Below, one piece after another: positions 32,730-40,615 of a DNA stretch of 55,618 bases. Made by a program: the position numbers and the translations under genes. Numbering within the stretch: position 1 is the first letter of the stretch; every line of letters begins with the position of its first letter. The notes beneath the pieces were generated by a model. That model was not told the DNA's origin, ran no database searches, and saw nothing but the letters and a program-made list of their open reading frames with translations. Origin of the DNA: Psychrobacillus faecigallinarum (lineage in GTDB: Bacteria > Bacillota > Bacilli > Bacillales_A > Planococcaceae); the NCBI RefSeq assembly GCF_014836595.1, contig NZ_JACSQO010000015.1, forward strand, positions 1 to 55,618, in the 5' to 3' direction.

Positions 32730-33689
32730 TTAATCAAACAGCGTACTTACAGATTTTTCTTCAAATACACGAACAATCGCATCTCCTAATAGTTTGGCTA
32801 CAGATAGCTCTTTAATTTTTGGAGAATGCTTATCTTCTGGTAATTGGATAGAATTTGTAATAACCAATTCTTTAATAACAGAGTTATCAATACGTTCAAT
32901 CGCAGGACCCGATAACACAGGATGTGTACAGCATGCGTAAACCTCTTTAGCGCCACTCTCCATTAAGGCATTAGCAGCAATAGAAATTGTCCCTGCTGTA
33001 TCAATGATATCATCGATTAAAATAGCCGTTTTACCTTCTACATTACCAACTATGTTCATTACTTCAGCAACATTCGGGCGTGGACGTCGTTTATCGATAA
33101 TAGCAATTGGTGCTTTTAAACGGTCTGCCATTTTGCGAGCACGTGTAACTCCACCGTGGTCAGGTGAAACTATAACAACCTCAGAAGGATCTAGGTTTTT
33201 CGTTAAGAAATAGTCAGATAGAATAGGCACAGCCACTAAATGGTCTATTGGAATATCGAAGAAACCTTGAATTTGTGGTGCATGCAAATCTAGAACGATT
33301 GCTCGAGTTGCACCTGCAGAAGTCAGTAGATTAGCTACTAGCTTAGCTGTAATTGGCTCACGTGCACGAGCTTTTCTGTCTTGACGAGCATATCCGTAAT
33401 AAGGTAAAACCACGCTTACGCTACGAGCAGAAGCACGTTTTACTGCATCTAACATTATTAATAGTTCCATTATATGTTCGTTTACAGGACCCGAGGTGGA
33501 TTGAACGATAAATACATCACACCCACGAATGCTCTCTTCGATATTGATTTGGACCTCGCCATCGCTAAATCTTGTAACAGTACTTTTCCCTAGCGGAACT
33601 CCAACTTCTTTTGCAATTTCTTCAGCTAATTTTTTATTAGAATTAAGAGTAAATATTTTTAGTTTGGCATTTTCATATCGATGAGTCAT
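32730..33689 (-). CDS. prs: Ribose-phosphate pyrophosphokinase
   Basis: Prs makes PRPP from ribose 5-phosphate and ATP for nucleotide, histidine and NAD synthesis. The 319-residue protein has the DLHAPQIQGFFDIPIDHL segment, the pyrophosphate loop VIVSPDHGGVTRARKMAD and the ribose-phosphate motif ILIDDIIDTAGTI. The catalytic-loop region RARKMADRLKAPIAIIDKRR is intact. It starts behind AGGAGGATTATC, 22 bases after glmU, with which it is probably co-transcribed. Confidence 0.97.
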   Translation of the reverse strand: MTHRYENAKLKIFTLNSNKKLAEEIAKEVGVPLGKSTVTRFSDGEVQINIEESIRGCDVFIVQSTSGPVNEHIMELLIMLDAVKRASARSVSVVLPYYGYARQDRKARAREPITAKLVANLLTSAGATRAIVLDLHAPQIQGFFDIPIDHLVAVPILSDYFLTKNLDPSEVVIVSPDHGGVTRARKMADRLKAPIAIIDKRRPRPNVAEVMNIVGNVEGKTAILIDDIIDTAGTISIAANALMESGAKEVYACCTHPVLSGPAIERIDNSVIKELVITNSIQLPEDKHSPKIKELSVAKLLGDAIVRVFEEKSVSTLFD

Positions 33690-33711
33690 GATAATCCTCC
33701 TGAATAATTGG

Positions 33712-35082
33712 TTATTTTAGTTTGAGTTTTTTTACGTAGCCTTCTTTATTCTCTTGTCTTGCTCGGCCAATAGCCAGTGCTTCACCAGGAACATTCTTGG
33801 TTATTGTAGATCCTGCTGCTACATATCCTTTTTTACCTATCGTTACCGGTGCTATAAGATTAGAATTACATCCAACAAATGCATCGTCTTCAATTGTCGT
33901 CATAAATTTGTTTTTACCATCATAATTAACCGTAATTGCTCCGCAACCAATGTTTACATTTGTACCAATGGCTGCATCCCCCATATAACTTAGATGAGAA
34001 ATTTTACTTCCATTACCTACAACCGACTTTTTCACTTCAACGAAGTTACCAATTTTAACTTGATCTCCAAGTTCCGATTGTGGACGGATATGTGCGAACG
34101 GGCCAATAGCTGTATGATTTCCAACTTCACTAGATAATACAACCGAGGAGTGGACAGTTGTTTCTGCCCCAATAACACTAGATACAATATGGCTGTTAGG
34201 ACCAATTGTACACTTTTCTCCAATTATTGTTTTTCCCTCAATAATGACTCCGGGCTGTAGTACAGTGTCAGCGCCAATAACTGCTTCACTGCTTATATAT
34301 GTACTTTGAGGGTCTATGATTGTTACACCTTCACGCATATGATGATGAGCAATTCGTGAGTGCATAATTTGTTCTGCTTGAGAAAGTGCTACACGATCAT
34401 TAATACCAAGAGTTTCGTCAAAATCTTTTGCTGCGTAAGCAGAAACAATTTCTCCGTCCTGCTGTAGTATACCAATTACATCAGGTAAATAATATTCACC
34501 CTGAACATTTTCATTTTTTACTAACTTTAGTGATTTAAATAGTGCTTCATTATCAAAGCAGTAAGTACCAGAGTTAATTTCTTTTACTAGCTGCTCCGTT
34601 GCTGTTGCATCTTTATGTTCTACTATAGATTTAACGTGTCCCGCCTCGTTACGAATAATTCTTCCATAACCAGTAGGATCATCTGCTATAGCAGTTAAAA
34701 TGGTTGCTTTTGCTTTGGATTCTTCATGATGCTTTAGCAAAGCCTTAATAGTTTCTGCAGTAATTAATGGAGTATCCCCGCAAACAACGATTGTAGTTCC
34801 CTGAAGATTAGCAAGTGATTCTTCTGCCTGTAAAACTGCGTGAGCCGTACCTAATTGCTCAGCTTGTAATGCGTATTCACTTCGATTGCCAAGCTCACTT
34901 TTTACAATTTCAGCACCATGGCCTACGATTGTAACAATCTTCTCTACTCCTACTTTTTCCATGTTATCAATAACATGCTCTACCATTGGCTTACCACATA
35001 CAGGATGTAATACTTTATATAGACTAGACTTCATACGAGTGCCTTTACCGGCTGCTAAAACAACCGCATAGGTATTTGTCAT
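33712..35082 (-). CDS. glmU: Bifunctional GlmU (GlcN-1-P acetyltransferase / GlcNAc-1-P uridyltransferase)
   Basis: GlmU makes UDP-GlcNAc for cell-wall synthesis in two steps. The N-terminal pyrophosphorylase domain starts AVVLAAGKGTRMKSSLYKVL and has VCGDTPLIT; from about residue 250 the left-handed beta-helix of the acetyltransferase follows, with HIRPQSELGDQVKIGNFVEV, YMGDAAIGTNVNIGCGAITV and NYDGKNKF. The 456-residue length matches B. subtilis GlmU (gcaD). The ATG at 35082 follows GGAGGGAAATATCAA. Confidence 0.97.
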   Translation of the reverse strand: MTNTYAVVLAAGKGTRMKSSLYKVLHPVCGKPMVEHVIDNMEKVGVEKIVTIVGHGAEIVKSELGNRSEYALQAEQLGTAHAVLQAEESLANLQGTTIVVCGDTPLITAETIKALLKHHEESKAKATILTAIADDPTGYGRIIRNEAGHVKSIVEHKDATATEQLVKEINSGTYCFDNEALFKSLKLVKNENVQGEYYLPDVIGILQQDGEIVSAYAAKDFDETLGINDRVALSQAEQIMHSRIAHHHMREGVTIIDPQSTYISSEAVIGADTVLQPGVIIEGKTIIGEKCTIGPNSHIVSSVIGAETTVHSSVVLSSEVGNHTAIGPFAHIRPQSELGDQVKIGNFVEVKKSVVGNGSKISHLSYMGDAAIGTNVNIGCGAITVNYDGKNKFMTTIEDDAFVGCNSNLIAPVTIGKKGYVAAGSTITKNVPGEALAIGRARQENKEGYVKKLKLK

Positions 35083-35119
35083 TTGATATTTCCCTCCAGT
35101 GGGCTAATTTCCTCTTTTG

Positions 35120-35148
35120 ACTATATAGGAAATGAGGGTTTTTTTCAA
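35120..35148 (-). promoter_or_regulatory. glmU-prs promoter
   Basis: On the minus strand TTGAAA (35148-35143), a 17-base spacer and TATAGT (35125-35120), 38 bases before the glmU ATG. Confidence 0.75.
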
Positions 35149-35157
35149 GGAATTCTC

Positions 35158-35187
35158 TTGACAAATACATGACAAAACAAGTAATAT
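35158..35187 (+). promoter_or_regulatory. Orphan plus-strand promoter between glmU and spoVG
   Basis: A perfect TTGACA (35158-35163), an 18-base spacer and TAATAT (35182-35187) read to the right, but no plus-strand gene follows. A transcript would run through about 200 AT-rich bases to the hairpin at 35399-35429. Confidence 0.5.
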
Positions 35188-35398
35188 ATATATTTTTTAT
35201 CCTATTCTATTAATAATTACACAACTTTTTCCACAGCTTTGGATATTAATAGGCGTATAATACATGAAGAAATGAATCTTACATCGGGGAATAATATCAG
35301 ATAATGATAGGTAAGGGATAATTGTTTTGATAGGTTAAATGATGAAGGCCAGCAGAAGAGCTTTATTGTAGTTAAAAAATAATAACGAGGATTATATT
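35188..35398. other. Gene-free stretch between glmU and spoVG
   Basis: This AT-rich stretch has no convincing coding frame on either strand; the one frame over 60 codons (minus strand) has no ribosome site and no family resemblance. It may be the body of a small RNA read from the plus-strand promoter, or simply the spoVG 3' region. Confidence 0.45.
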
Positions 35399-35429
35399 GG
35401 CAGCTTTTCAACAATATTAAAAAGCTGCC
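35399..35429. terminator. Ten-pair hairpin downstream of spoVG
   Basis: GGCAGCTTTT and AAAAGCTGCC form a perfect stem with an 11-base loop. On the minus strand it would end spoVG transcripts 75 bases past the stop codon; on the plus strand it would end the possible small RNA. Neither side has a strong T-run. Confidence 0.5.
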
Positions 35430-35504
35430 TATCTAATTTCGACAGATAATTTTACGTCATAAGCTTCCTTTAGGAGACAAACACCTTAATGATTCAGCAT
35501 CTTA

Positions 35505-35801
35505 TCATAATGCTTCTGCCGTTGCTTCTTCTACTTCAGGAACTGCATCATCGCTTAAATGATAGGCATACAACACCGCATCCTGGATTTTAGATCGAGT
35601 GCCCACGTTAATGGGATGAGCTATATCTCGAAATTCTCCTTCAGGTGTTCGCTTACTTGGCATGGCTACAAACAGTCCTGCATTTCCCTCAATAACTCTA
35701 ATGTCATGGACTACAAACTCATTGTCCAGTGTGATGGAAGCGATCGCTCTCATACGACCATCCGTTAATACTTTGCGTAATCTTACATCTGTGACTTCCA
35801 T
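35505..35801 (-). CDS. spoVG: SpoVG, RNA-binding regulator of septation/sporulation
   Basis: SpoVG is a small global regulator that binds nucleic acid and negatively affects asymmetric septation. The 98-residue protein starts MEVTDVRLRKVLTDGRMRAI and has FVVHDIRVIEG, the conserved VAMPSKRTPEGEFRDIAHPI and the RSKIQDAVLYAY segment. I start at the ATG at 35801, six bases behind AAGGAGA; upstream codons in frame are not part of the family. A sigma-H promoter lies 45 bases upstream. Confidence 0.97.
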   Translation of the reverse strand: MEVTDVRLRKVLTDGRMRAIASITLDNEFVVHDIRVIEGNAGLFVAMPSKRTPEGEFRDIAHPINVGTRSKIQDAVLYAYHLSDDAVPEVEEATAEAL

Positions 35802-35845
35802 GTAATTTCTCCTTCCCCCTAGTTGCAAATATCTATATTAACTTA

Positions 35846-35874
35846 CTATTCCACAAAAATTTAAAATTTCCTTC
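35846..35874 (-). promoter_or_regulatory. Sigma-H promoter of spoVG
   Basis: On the minus strand GAAGGAAAT (35874-35866) matches the sigma-H -35 (RnAGGAWWW) and GTGGAATAG (35854-35846) matches the -10 at eight of nine positions. The 11-base gap equals that of the B. subtilis spoVG promoter. The AT-rich upstream flank is where AbrB would bind. Confidence 0.85.
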
Positions 35875-35951
35875 TTAGTTTGGGAATATTTTTAATATTT
35901 TATAGATTATAATAATATTTATGTAATACAGCTAGTTCTGTTTATTCATAC

Positions 35952-35988
35952 AAAAAAACACATGGTTTCCGAGGAAAACATGCGTTTT
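35952..35988 (-). terminator. ridA terminator
   Basis: On the minus strand AAAACGCATGTTTTCC and GGAAACCATGTGTTTT pair with small mismatches around a TC loop and end in seven Ts, just after the ridA stop codon. Confidence 0.85.
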
Positions 35989-35992
35989 ACTA

Positions 35993-36367
35993 TTAAACAA
36001 CTGCTATTACTTCAATTTCTACTTTTACATCCTTAGGTAGACGTGCTACTTCTACTGCTGAGCGAGCTGGTTTATGTTCACCAAAATGTTTTTCATAAGC
36101 TAGGTTAAACTCTGCAAAGTCATTCATATCCTTCAAAAATACTAAGGTTTTGACTACTTGAGTCAAGGAGGACCCAGCTTCTGTTAAAACAGCATCTAGA
36201 TTAGCAAATACTTGCTCGGTCTGTTCTGTAATAGATCCCTCTACTACCTTTCCTTCAGGTGTTAAAGGAATTTGTCCAGAACTATAAAACATCCCGTTTA
36301 CTACCATACCTTGTACATATGGACCAATTGCAGCCGGTGCATTATTTGTTGATACTATTTTCATCAT
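35993..36367 (-). CDS. ridA: RidA family enamine/imine deaminase (YabJ)
   Basis: RidA hydrolyses reactive 2-aminoacrylate and related imines. The 124-residue protein has the family features IGPYVQGMVVNGMFYSSGQI, the catalytic Arg in PARSAVEVARLPKDVKVEIE and the GQIPLTPEG turn. It overlaps purR by four bases and was first described in B. subtilis (yabJ) as needed for purine repression together with purR. Confidence 0.96.
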   Translation of the reverse strand: MMKIVSTNNAPAAIGPYVQGMVVNGMFYSSGQIPLTPEGKVVEGSITEQTEQVFANLDAVLTEAGSSLTQVVKTLVFLKDMNDFAEFNLAYEKHFGEHKPARSAVEVARLPKDVKVEIEVIAVV

Positions 36368-37194
36368 TGTTGTCTCCCCTCTAAAAAATAATTTCCCTCT
36401 GTTAAAGCGATGGTTCCGTCTTTTTCATTTACTTCATGCAATTTAACTAAGGACAAGTAGTCCTTAACTAGTTGATCTCCTTCATGCTCCGCCTCTACTA
36501 GAACGGCAATCCCTGCAAGCTCACAATTAAATTCTTCTAACAGGCTCTTCATTCCGTTAATTGTTCCACCGACTTTCATAAAGTCATCGGTAATAAGAAC
36601 GCGTTGCCCTTTTTCCATGCTTCTCTTAGATAGAACCATTGTTTGAATCCTTCTAGCAGAACCAGAAACATAATTGATGCTGACAGTCGGTCCTTCCGTA
36701 ACCTTACTATCTCTTCTAACTACGACTACAGGTACGTTTAAGTGTCTAGCTATAGCATGTGCGATAGGAATACCTTTAGTTGCGACTGTCATAATAGCAT
36801 CGATTTTTTCGTTCGCAAATGCAGATGCAAAGACTTTTCCTATCTTATTCATAAGAGCAGGTTCGCCTAATAAATCTGTCATGTATAAATAACCGCCTGG
36901 TAGAAGGCGCTCTGCTTTCGACAACTGAACCATCAGTTCTTGAGCAACCTTTTTCACATCTTCTTCGGTCATCGTAGGGATAAATTTTACTCCACCTGCT
37001 GCACCGGGTATGGTAACTAGCAAACCTTTACCTCTTTCCTCAAATGTTTCTTTAACTATCGTCAAGTCTTCGCTAATAGAAGACTTGGCAGATTGGTATA
37101 AGGAAGCAAAAAAAGTCAAAGGGATTAATTTATGAGGATGTTCCATTAAATATTGAGTCATATCAACTAGTCGTTCGCTTCTTTTCCATTTCAT
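36364..37194 (-). CDS. purR: Purine operon repressor PurR
   Basis: PurR represses purine synthesis genes and is released by PRPP. The 276-residue protein has an N-terminal winged helix (KRSERLVDMTQYLMEHPHKL) and a type I phosphoribosyltransferase-fold effector domain with VLITDDFMKVGGTINGM, the PRPP motif. I choose the ATG at 37194, three bases behind GAGGTGATA; a longer reading would start at the edge of that site. It forms an operon with ridA. Confidence 0.96.
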   Translation of the reverse strand: MKWKRSERLVDMTQYLMEHPHKLIPLTFFASLYQSAKSSISEDLTIVKETFEERGKGLLVTIPGAAGGVKFIPTMTEEDVKKVAQELMVQLSKAERLLPGGYLYMTDLLGEPALMNKIGKVFASAFANEKIDAIMTVATKGIPIAHAIARHLNVPVVVVRRDSKVTEGPTVSINYVSGSARRIQTMVLSKRSMEKGQRVLITDDFMKVGGTINGMKSLLEEFNCELAGIAVLVEAEHEGDQLVKDYLSLVKLHEVNEKDGTIALTEGNYFLEGRQQ

Positions 37195-37249
37195 CTTATC
37201 ACCTCTAATCACGAATGTTTTATAGAAAACTTAACACAATTATACGTGT

Positions 37250-38116
37250 TTAAGCAAGAAATTCTCTATCTCCCATTAGTCTTACTGCATAAACTTCGTC
37301 GCAAAATCCTCTTAGTCCGTTATATACTCTCTGAACTCTAGATTCATGGTTGACAAGACCAAAGACGGTTGGACCGCTTCCACTCATCAATACTGCATCT
37401 GCGCCAAAACGTTGCATTTGCTCCTTTAGGTTTGCCACTTCAGGATAAAGCTTTAAGGTGACATCCTCTAAAACATTACCTAGGGAGTTACACATTAATT
37501 CATAATCTTTTTCCTGTATAGCCTTCAACATCTGCGTCGTTTTCGGATGAACAATCTGATCAACTTTTAAGTTTCCATATACATCAGCTGTTGATACACC
37601 TAGTGTCGGCTTAGCTAATATCACCCAACAGTTAGCTGGCGTTGGGAGCTCTTGAATTTTTTCTCCTCGGCCTGTTGCCAAAGCAGTTCCTCCGTATACA
37701 CAAAATGCTACGTCTGATCCTATTTTTGTCCCGATTTGAGCTAGCTCGTCCAATGTAAGGTTTAACTCCCAAAGTATATTTAAACCCTTCAAGGTAGCTG
37801 CTGCATCGCTGCTACCACCAGCCAGACCAGCTGCTACTGGTATATTCTTTTCAATTTTAATAGAGACACCAGATTTCACCTTATACATTTCCTTCAGTAC
37901 CTTTGCCGCTTGATAGGCAAGGTTACGATGATCATTTGGAACAAAGCGGTCTACTGAAATAATATGTATGATTCCATCGTCTCTCAATTCAAGCCCAATT
38001 CGGTCTGCCAAATCAACCGTGGTCATAATCATTTCCACTTCATGAAAACCATCGGGGCGTTTATGTAATACATCGAGTGTTAAATTTATCTTAGCAGGTG
38101 CTTTTACGTAGTACAT
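37250..38116 (-). CDS. ispE: 4-diphosphocytidyl-2-C-methyl-D-erythritol kinase
   Basis: IspE phosphorylates CDP-methylerythritol in the non-mevalonate isoprenoid pathway. The 288-residue GHMP kinase has APAKINLTLDVLHKRPDGFH, the ATP loop PVAAGLAGGSSDAAATLKGL and the C-terminal LMSGSGPTVFGLV. It starts behind AAAAGGAGCAG. Position next to purR is conserved in Bacilli. Confidence 0.97.
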   Translation of the reverse strand: MYYVKAPAKINLTLDVLHKRPDGFHEVEMIMTTVDLADRIGLELRDDGIIHIISVDRFVPNDHRNLAYQAAKVLKEMYKVKSGVSIKIEKNIPVAAGLAGGSSDAAATLKGLNILWELNLTLDELAQIGTKIGSDVAFCVYGGTALATGRGEKIQELPTPANCWVILAKPTLGVSTADVYGNLKVDQIVHPKTTQMLKAIQEKDYELMCNSLGNVLEDVTLKLYPEVANLKEQMQRFGADAVLMSGSGPTVFGLVNHESRVQRVYNGLRGFCDEVYAVRLMGDREFLA

Positions 38117-38192
38117 CCCATCTGCTCCTTTTCCTACTTATGCTGTTCCCTATTTTACCATAGTACTACCTTTTTGAAAAAAATGAGAACAA

Positions 38193-38227
38193 TCAAAAAG
38201 AAAAGGCTAATAATTCGCCTTTTCTTT
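38193..38227 (-). terminator. sspF terminator
   Basis: On the minus strand AAAGAAAAGGC and GCCTTTTCTTT form an 11-pair stem with loop GAATTATTA followed by TTGATT. It lies about 40 bases past the sspF stop codon. Confidence 0.85.
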
Positions 38228-38268
38228 GCTAGTTGTACGTTATTTTTGGATATCGTGCTCGGTAAGAT

Positions 38269-38445
38269 TTATTTACTTTGGTTGTTCATTTGTTGTTCAG
38301 CCATTTCAATTGCGCGTTTCACCATATTACCTGCATCACGGGATTTAATCCCACCCCAGCCTTCAGTTTTAACTACATCATAAAATCCAAGATCTTTTGC
38401 AATCTCTTCTTTTAATTCTTTAGACATAATTCCTCTTCTAGCCAT
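38269..38445 (-). CDS. sspF: Small acid-soluble spore protein SspF (alpha/beta-type related)
   Basis: SspF is a small DNA-binding protein of the spore core. The 58-residue protein reads MSKELKEEIAKDLGFYDVV followed by EGWGGIKSRDAGNMVKRAIE, the SASP alpha/beta signature, including the ...GFYDVV.. .EGWGGI block. Length and place next to veg fit. I start at the ATG at 38445, ten bases behind TAGGAGGATT; upstream in-frame codons cover that site. The -10 of a sigma-G promoter lies 35 bases upstream. Confidence 0.93.
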   Translation of the reverse strand: MARRGIMSKELKEEIAKDLGFYDVVKTEGWGGIKSRDAGNMVKRAIEMAEQQMNNQSK

Positions 38446-38479
38446 ATTGGTGAATCCTCCTAATAACAACTAGCAATAT

Positions 38480-38486
38480 TAGTATG
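38480..38486 (-). promoter_or_regulatory. Sigma-G -10 element of sspF
   Basis: On the minus strand CATACTA (38486-38480) is a perfect sigma-G -10 at the right distance from sspF. The -35 (around GGAGTT) is weak and overlaps the T-run of the veg terminator. Confidence 0.65.
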
Positions 38487-38496
38487 TCCGATATAA

Positions 38497-38545
38497 AGAA
38501 AAAAACTCCCTTCCCATTCAATCGAATGAGGAAAGAAGTTTTTGT
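38497..38545 (-). terminator. veg terminator
   Basis: On the minus strand AAACTTCTTTCCTCATTC and GAATGGGAAGGGAGTTT pair with a few wobble pairs around a four-base loop and run into seven Ts, about 35 bases after the veg stop codon. Confidence 0.88.
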
Positions 38546-38579
38546 CATATAAAAATGTAAAAATAAAAGTTCTAAACAA

Positions 38580-38843
38580 TCATTTTACTACAATTGAATT
38601 ATTTGCTTCGTCATAAATAGTGATTTCTACTGCTTCTGTCAAAATGTCTGCATAACTATAAGATACACGTTCAAAAGAATTTTCATCTTGATCCAAATCG
38701 ATTACGAATACAGCATGATATGTTTCTCTTAGTACACCTGCTCGTTCGATTGTCTTCTTACGTCCTCCGTTTGCTTTTAACTGCAAACGTTTCCCTAAAT
38801 GATGATCTAATGACTTTTTAATATCAGCTAAAGTTTTTGGCAT
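38580..38843 (-). CDS. veg: Veg protein, biofilm-related
   Basis: Veg is a small, abundant protein that in B. subtilis stimulates biofilm matrix genes by opposing SinR. The 87-residue protein starts MPKTLADIKKSLDHHLGKRL and continues with LKANGGRKKTIERAGVLRET and FERVSYSYADILTEAVEI, closely matching the family, which has an SH3-like fold. The start follows GAGGTGTAAGCGGA. Two strong tandem promoters precede it, as at B. subtilis Pveg. Confidence 0.95.
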   Translation of the reverse strand: MPKTLADIKKSLDHHLGKRLQLKANGGRKKTIERAGVLRETYHAVFVIDLDQDENSFERVSYSYADILTEAVEITIYDEANNSIVVK

Positions 38844-38867
38844 TCCGCTTACACCTCACTGATTACA

Positions 38868-38896
38868 ATATTAACACATATCCATTTTTTTGTCAA
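38868..38896 (-). promoter_or_regulatory. veg promoter, proximal
   Basis: On the minus strand TTGACA (38896-38891), 17 bases and TAATAT (38873-38868). The transcript would have a leader of under 20 bases. Confidence 0.88.
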
Positions 38897-38903
38897 ACAA
38901 AAC

Positions 38904-38933
38904 ATTTTATCAACATAAGCATACTCTTGTCAA
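38904..38933 (-). promoter_or_regulatory. veg promoter, distal
   Basis: On the minus strand TTGACA (38933-38928), 18 bases and TAAAAT (38909-38904), in tandem with the proximal promoter. Confidence 0.75.
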
Positions 38934-38997
38934 CGTTTTTATTATTAGTTTAGGATACTTTTATTTATTAACATTACTAATATTGTAACAAGTAAAT

Positions 38998-39879
38998 TTA
39001 ATGGAAATTAGGATATAGTTCATCTGCCAATCGCCCAAATTCTTCAATACTTAATGTTTCTCCTCTGCGAGTAGGGTTAACCCCCACCTTTTCTAACGCT
39101 TGCACGATTAATTCCTTTTTTTCCTTGCCATTTGGCAGAGAAGATTGAAGGTTATTAATAATCGTTTTTCTGCGTTGAACAAAGGAGCCTCTTGAAACTT
39201 TAAACAAGAAGTCCTCATCAATAACTTGGACTGGCGGTGTTTCATGGCGAGTTAGCTTTATGACCGCAGAATCAACGTTAGGCTGTGGCATAAATACTGC
39301 CTTTGGAACAGTCATCGCTACTTCTGCTTTCATGTAATATTGAATGGCAATTGATAAGGATCCGTATGCTTTGGTACCCGGTGAAGCGGTAATTCGATCT
39401 GCCACCTCCTTTTGCATCATCACAACCATTCCCCGAATAGGTAAGCGATCCATTAACAGCTTTAGTAAAATAGGGGTTGTTACATAGTATGGCAAATTAG
39501 CTACAACCATGACATCCTTATAATCAGACAATCTCTCTTCAAACATTTGTAGCACATTTGCTTCAAGAATATCCCCATGAATGATTTCTACGTTATTATA
39601 TGGTGACAGTGTGTCATCTAAGACTGGTAAAAGACGTTGGTCTATCTCAAATGCAACTACTTTTCCTGCCTCTCTTGCCAAGTGCTCTGTTAAGGCACCA
39701 ATACCAGGTCCTATTTCAATAGCTGCTGATTCTTTCGTTAAATTAGCATGACTTACAATATTTCTAAGAATATTAGGGTCTATTAAGAAATTTTGCCCTA
39801 AGCTTTTCTTAAATGAAAATCCATATTTTTTAAGTATCTCTTGTGTGCGAACCGGGGTCGCTATATCTTTTTGTGTCAT
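38998..39879 (-). CDS. rsmA: 16S rRNA dimethyladenosine transferase RsmA (KsgA)
   Basis: RsmA dimethylates the two adjacent adenines near the 3' end of 16S rRNA (A1518/A1519). The 293-residue protein has KSLGQNFLIDPNILRNIV, the SAM motif AIEIGPGIGALTEHL and the catalytic VVANLPYYVTTPILLKLL. Its ATG overlaps the rnmV stop by four bases. The C-terminal RRGETLSIEEFGRLADEL is standard. Confidence 0.97.
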   Translation of the reverse strand: MTQKDIATPVRTQEILKKYGFSFKKSLGQNFLIDPNILRNIVSHANLTKESAAIEIGPGIGALTEHLAREAGKVVAFEIDQRLLPVLDDTLSPYNNVEIIHGDILEANVLQMFEERLSDYKDVMVVANLPYYVTTPILLKLLMDRLPIRGMVVMMQKEVADRITASPGTKAYGSLSIAIQYYMKAEVAMTVPKAVFMPQPNVDSAVIKLTRHETPPVQVIDEDFLFKVSRGSFVQRRKTIINNLQSSLPNGKEKKELIVQALEKVGVNPTRRGETLSIEEFGRLADELYPNFH

Positions 39880-40442
39880 TCTTTGTTGTCCTCCAAATCG
39901 AGTTGCAGAATAGCTGCTTCAAGCTGCTCCCTGTGTATTTGAAAAATAGATAGCCTTTTTTGTAGCTGCTTTCCATTGGTATAGCCAATTTTTAAAAATT
40001 CACCCAGTCTTGTTCTCCGTTCCTTGGCTTTGGGGTGCCCAATTAACCTTCCTTCTATTAACACCTCTAAAGGTATTGAAATATGAGTTTCCGAGTCAGT
40101 TTTTGGGGTATAAATATCACTAAGAGCTTGTTGAATATCTTCATCCTTGGCATGTTCAATTCCCAGGCTCTTACCGTTTTTCGCTATCGTTTTTTCCTTA
40201 GATAAAAAAGCGTGCTTCACACCAGGTATTTGCTCTTCTATAATTGCACGAATTCTTCTTCCAGGATAATCTGGGTCAGTAAATACTATGACTCCTCTTT
40301 TTTCCTGTGCATGCTGAATTTTCATTAGTGTCTCTTTAGAAATGGCTGACCCATTGGTTTCTATAGTATCAGCATCTACTGCTCTTTTTATAGCAGTCGT
40401 ATCATCTTTTCCTTCTACGACAATAATTTCTTTTATACGCAA
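39876..40442 (-). CDS. rnmV: Ribonuclease M5
   Basis: RNase M5 matures 5S rRNA from its precursor in Firmicutes. The 188-residue protein has a TOPRIM domain: IIVVEGKDDTTAIKRAV with the catalytic Glu and VIVFTDPDYPGRRIR with the DxD-type metal site. The C-terminal half is basic and binds RNA. It is translationally coupled to rsmA (yabF in B. subtilis). Confidence 0.96.
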   Translation of the reverse strand: MRIKEIIVVEGKDDTTAIKRAVDADTIETNGSAISKETLMKIQHAQEKRGVIVFTDPDYPGRRIRAIIEEQIPGVKHAFLSKEKTIAKNGKSLGIEHAKDEDIQQALSDIYTPKTDSETHISIPLEVLIEGRLIGHPKAKERRTRLGEFLKIGYTNGKQLQKRLSIFQIHREQLEAAILQLDLEDNKE

Positions 40443-40487
40443 GCATTTTCCCTCTTTTCTGCTTCTATGCTAGCCTCTATCATAACG

Positions 40488-40522
40488 CAAAAAAGCTCTC
40501 CCTATCAACGAGAGGGAAAGCT
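40488..40522 (-). terminator. yabE terminator or hairpin upstream of rnmV
   Basis: On the minus strand AGCTTTCCCT and AGGGAGAGCT pair around a nine-base loop and are followed by six Ts. It lies 95 bases past the yabE stop and 45 bases before rnmV. Confidence 0.82.
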
Positions 40523-40615
40523 ATACGGAAAATTTATATACATATGTTATTGCAAGCTAGCACATAGTACACCCGATAATTCATACTATGCTAACCACTT
40601 ACATTCCAATTTGTA

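Noticed and set aside
35217..35414. Minus-strand frame of 65 codons between spoVG and glmU
   Set aside because: There is no ribosome site or family match; the region looks non-coding.
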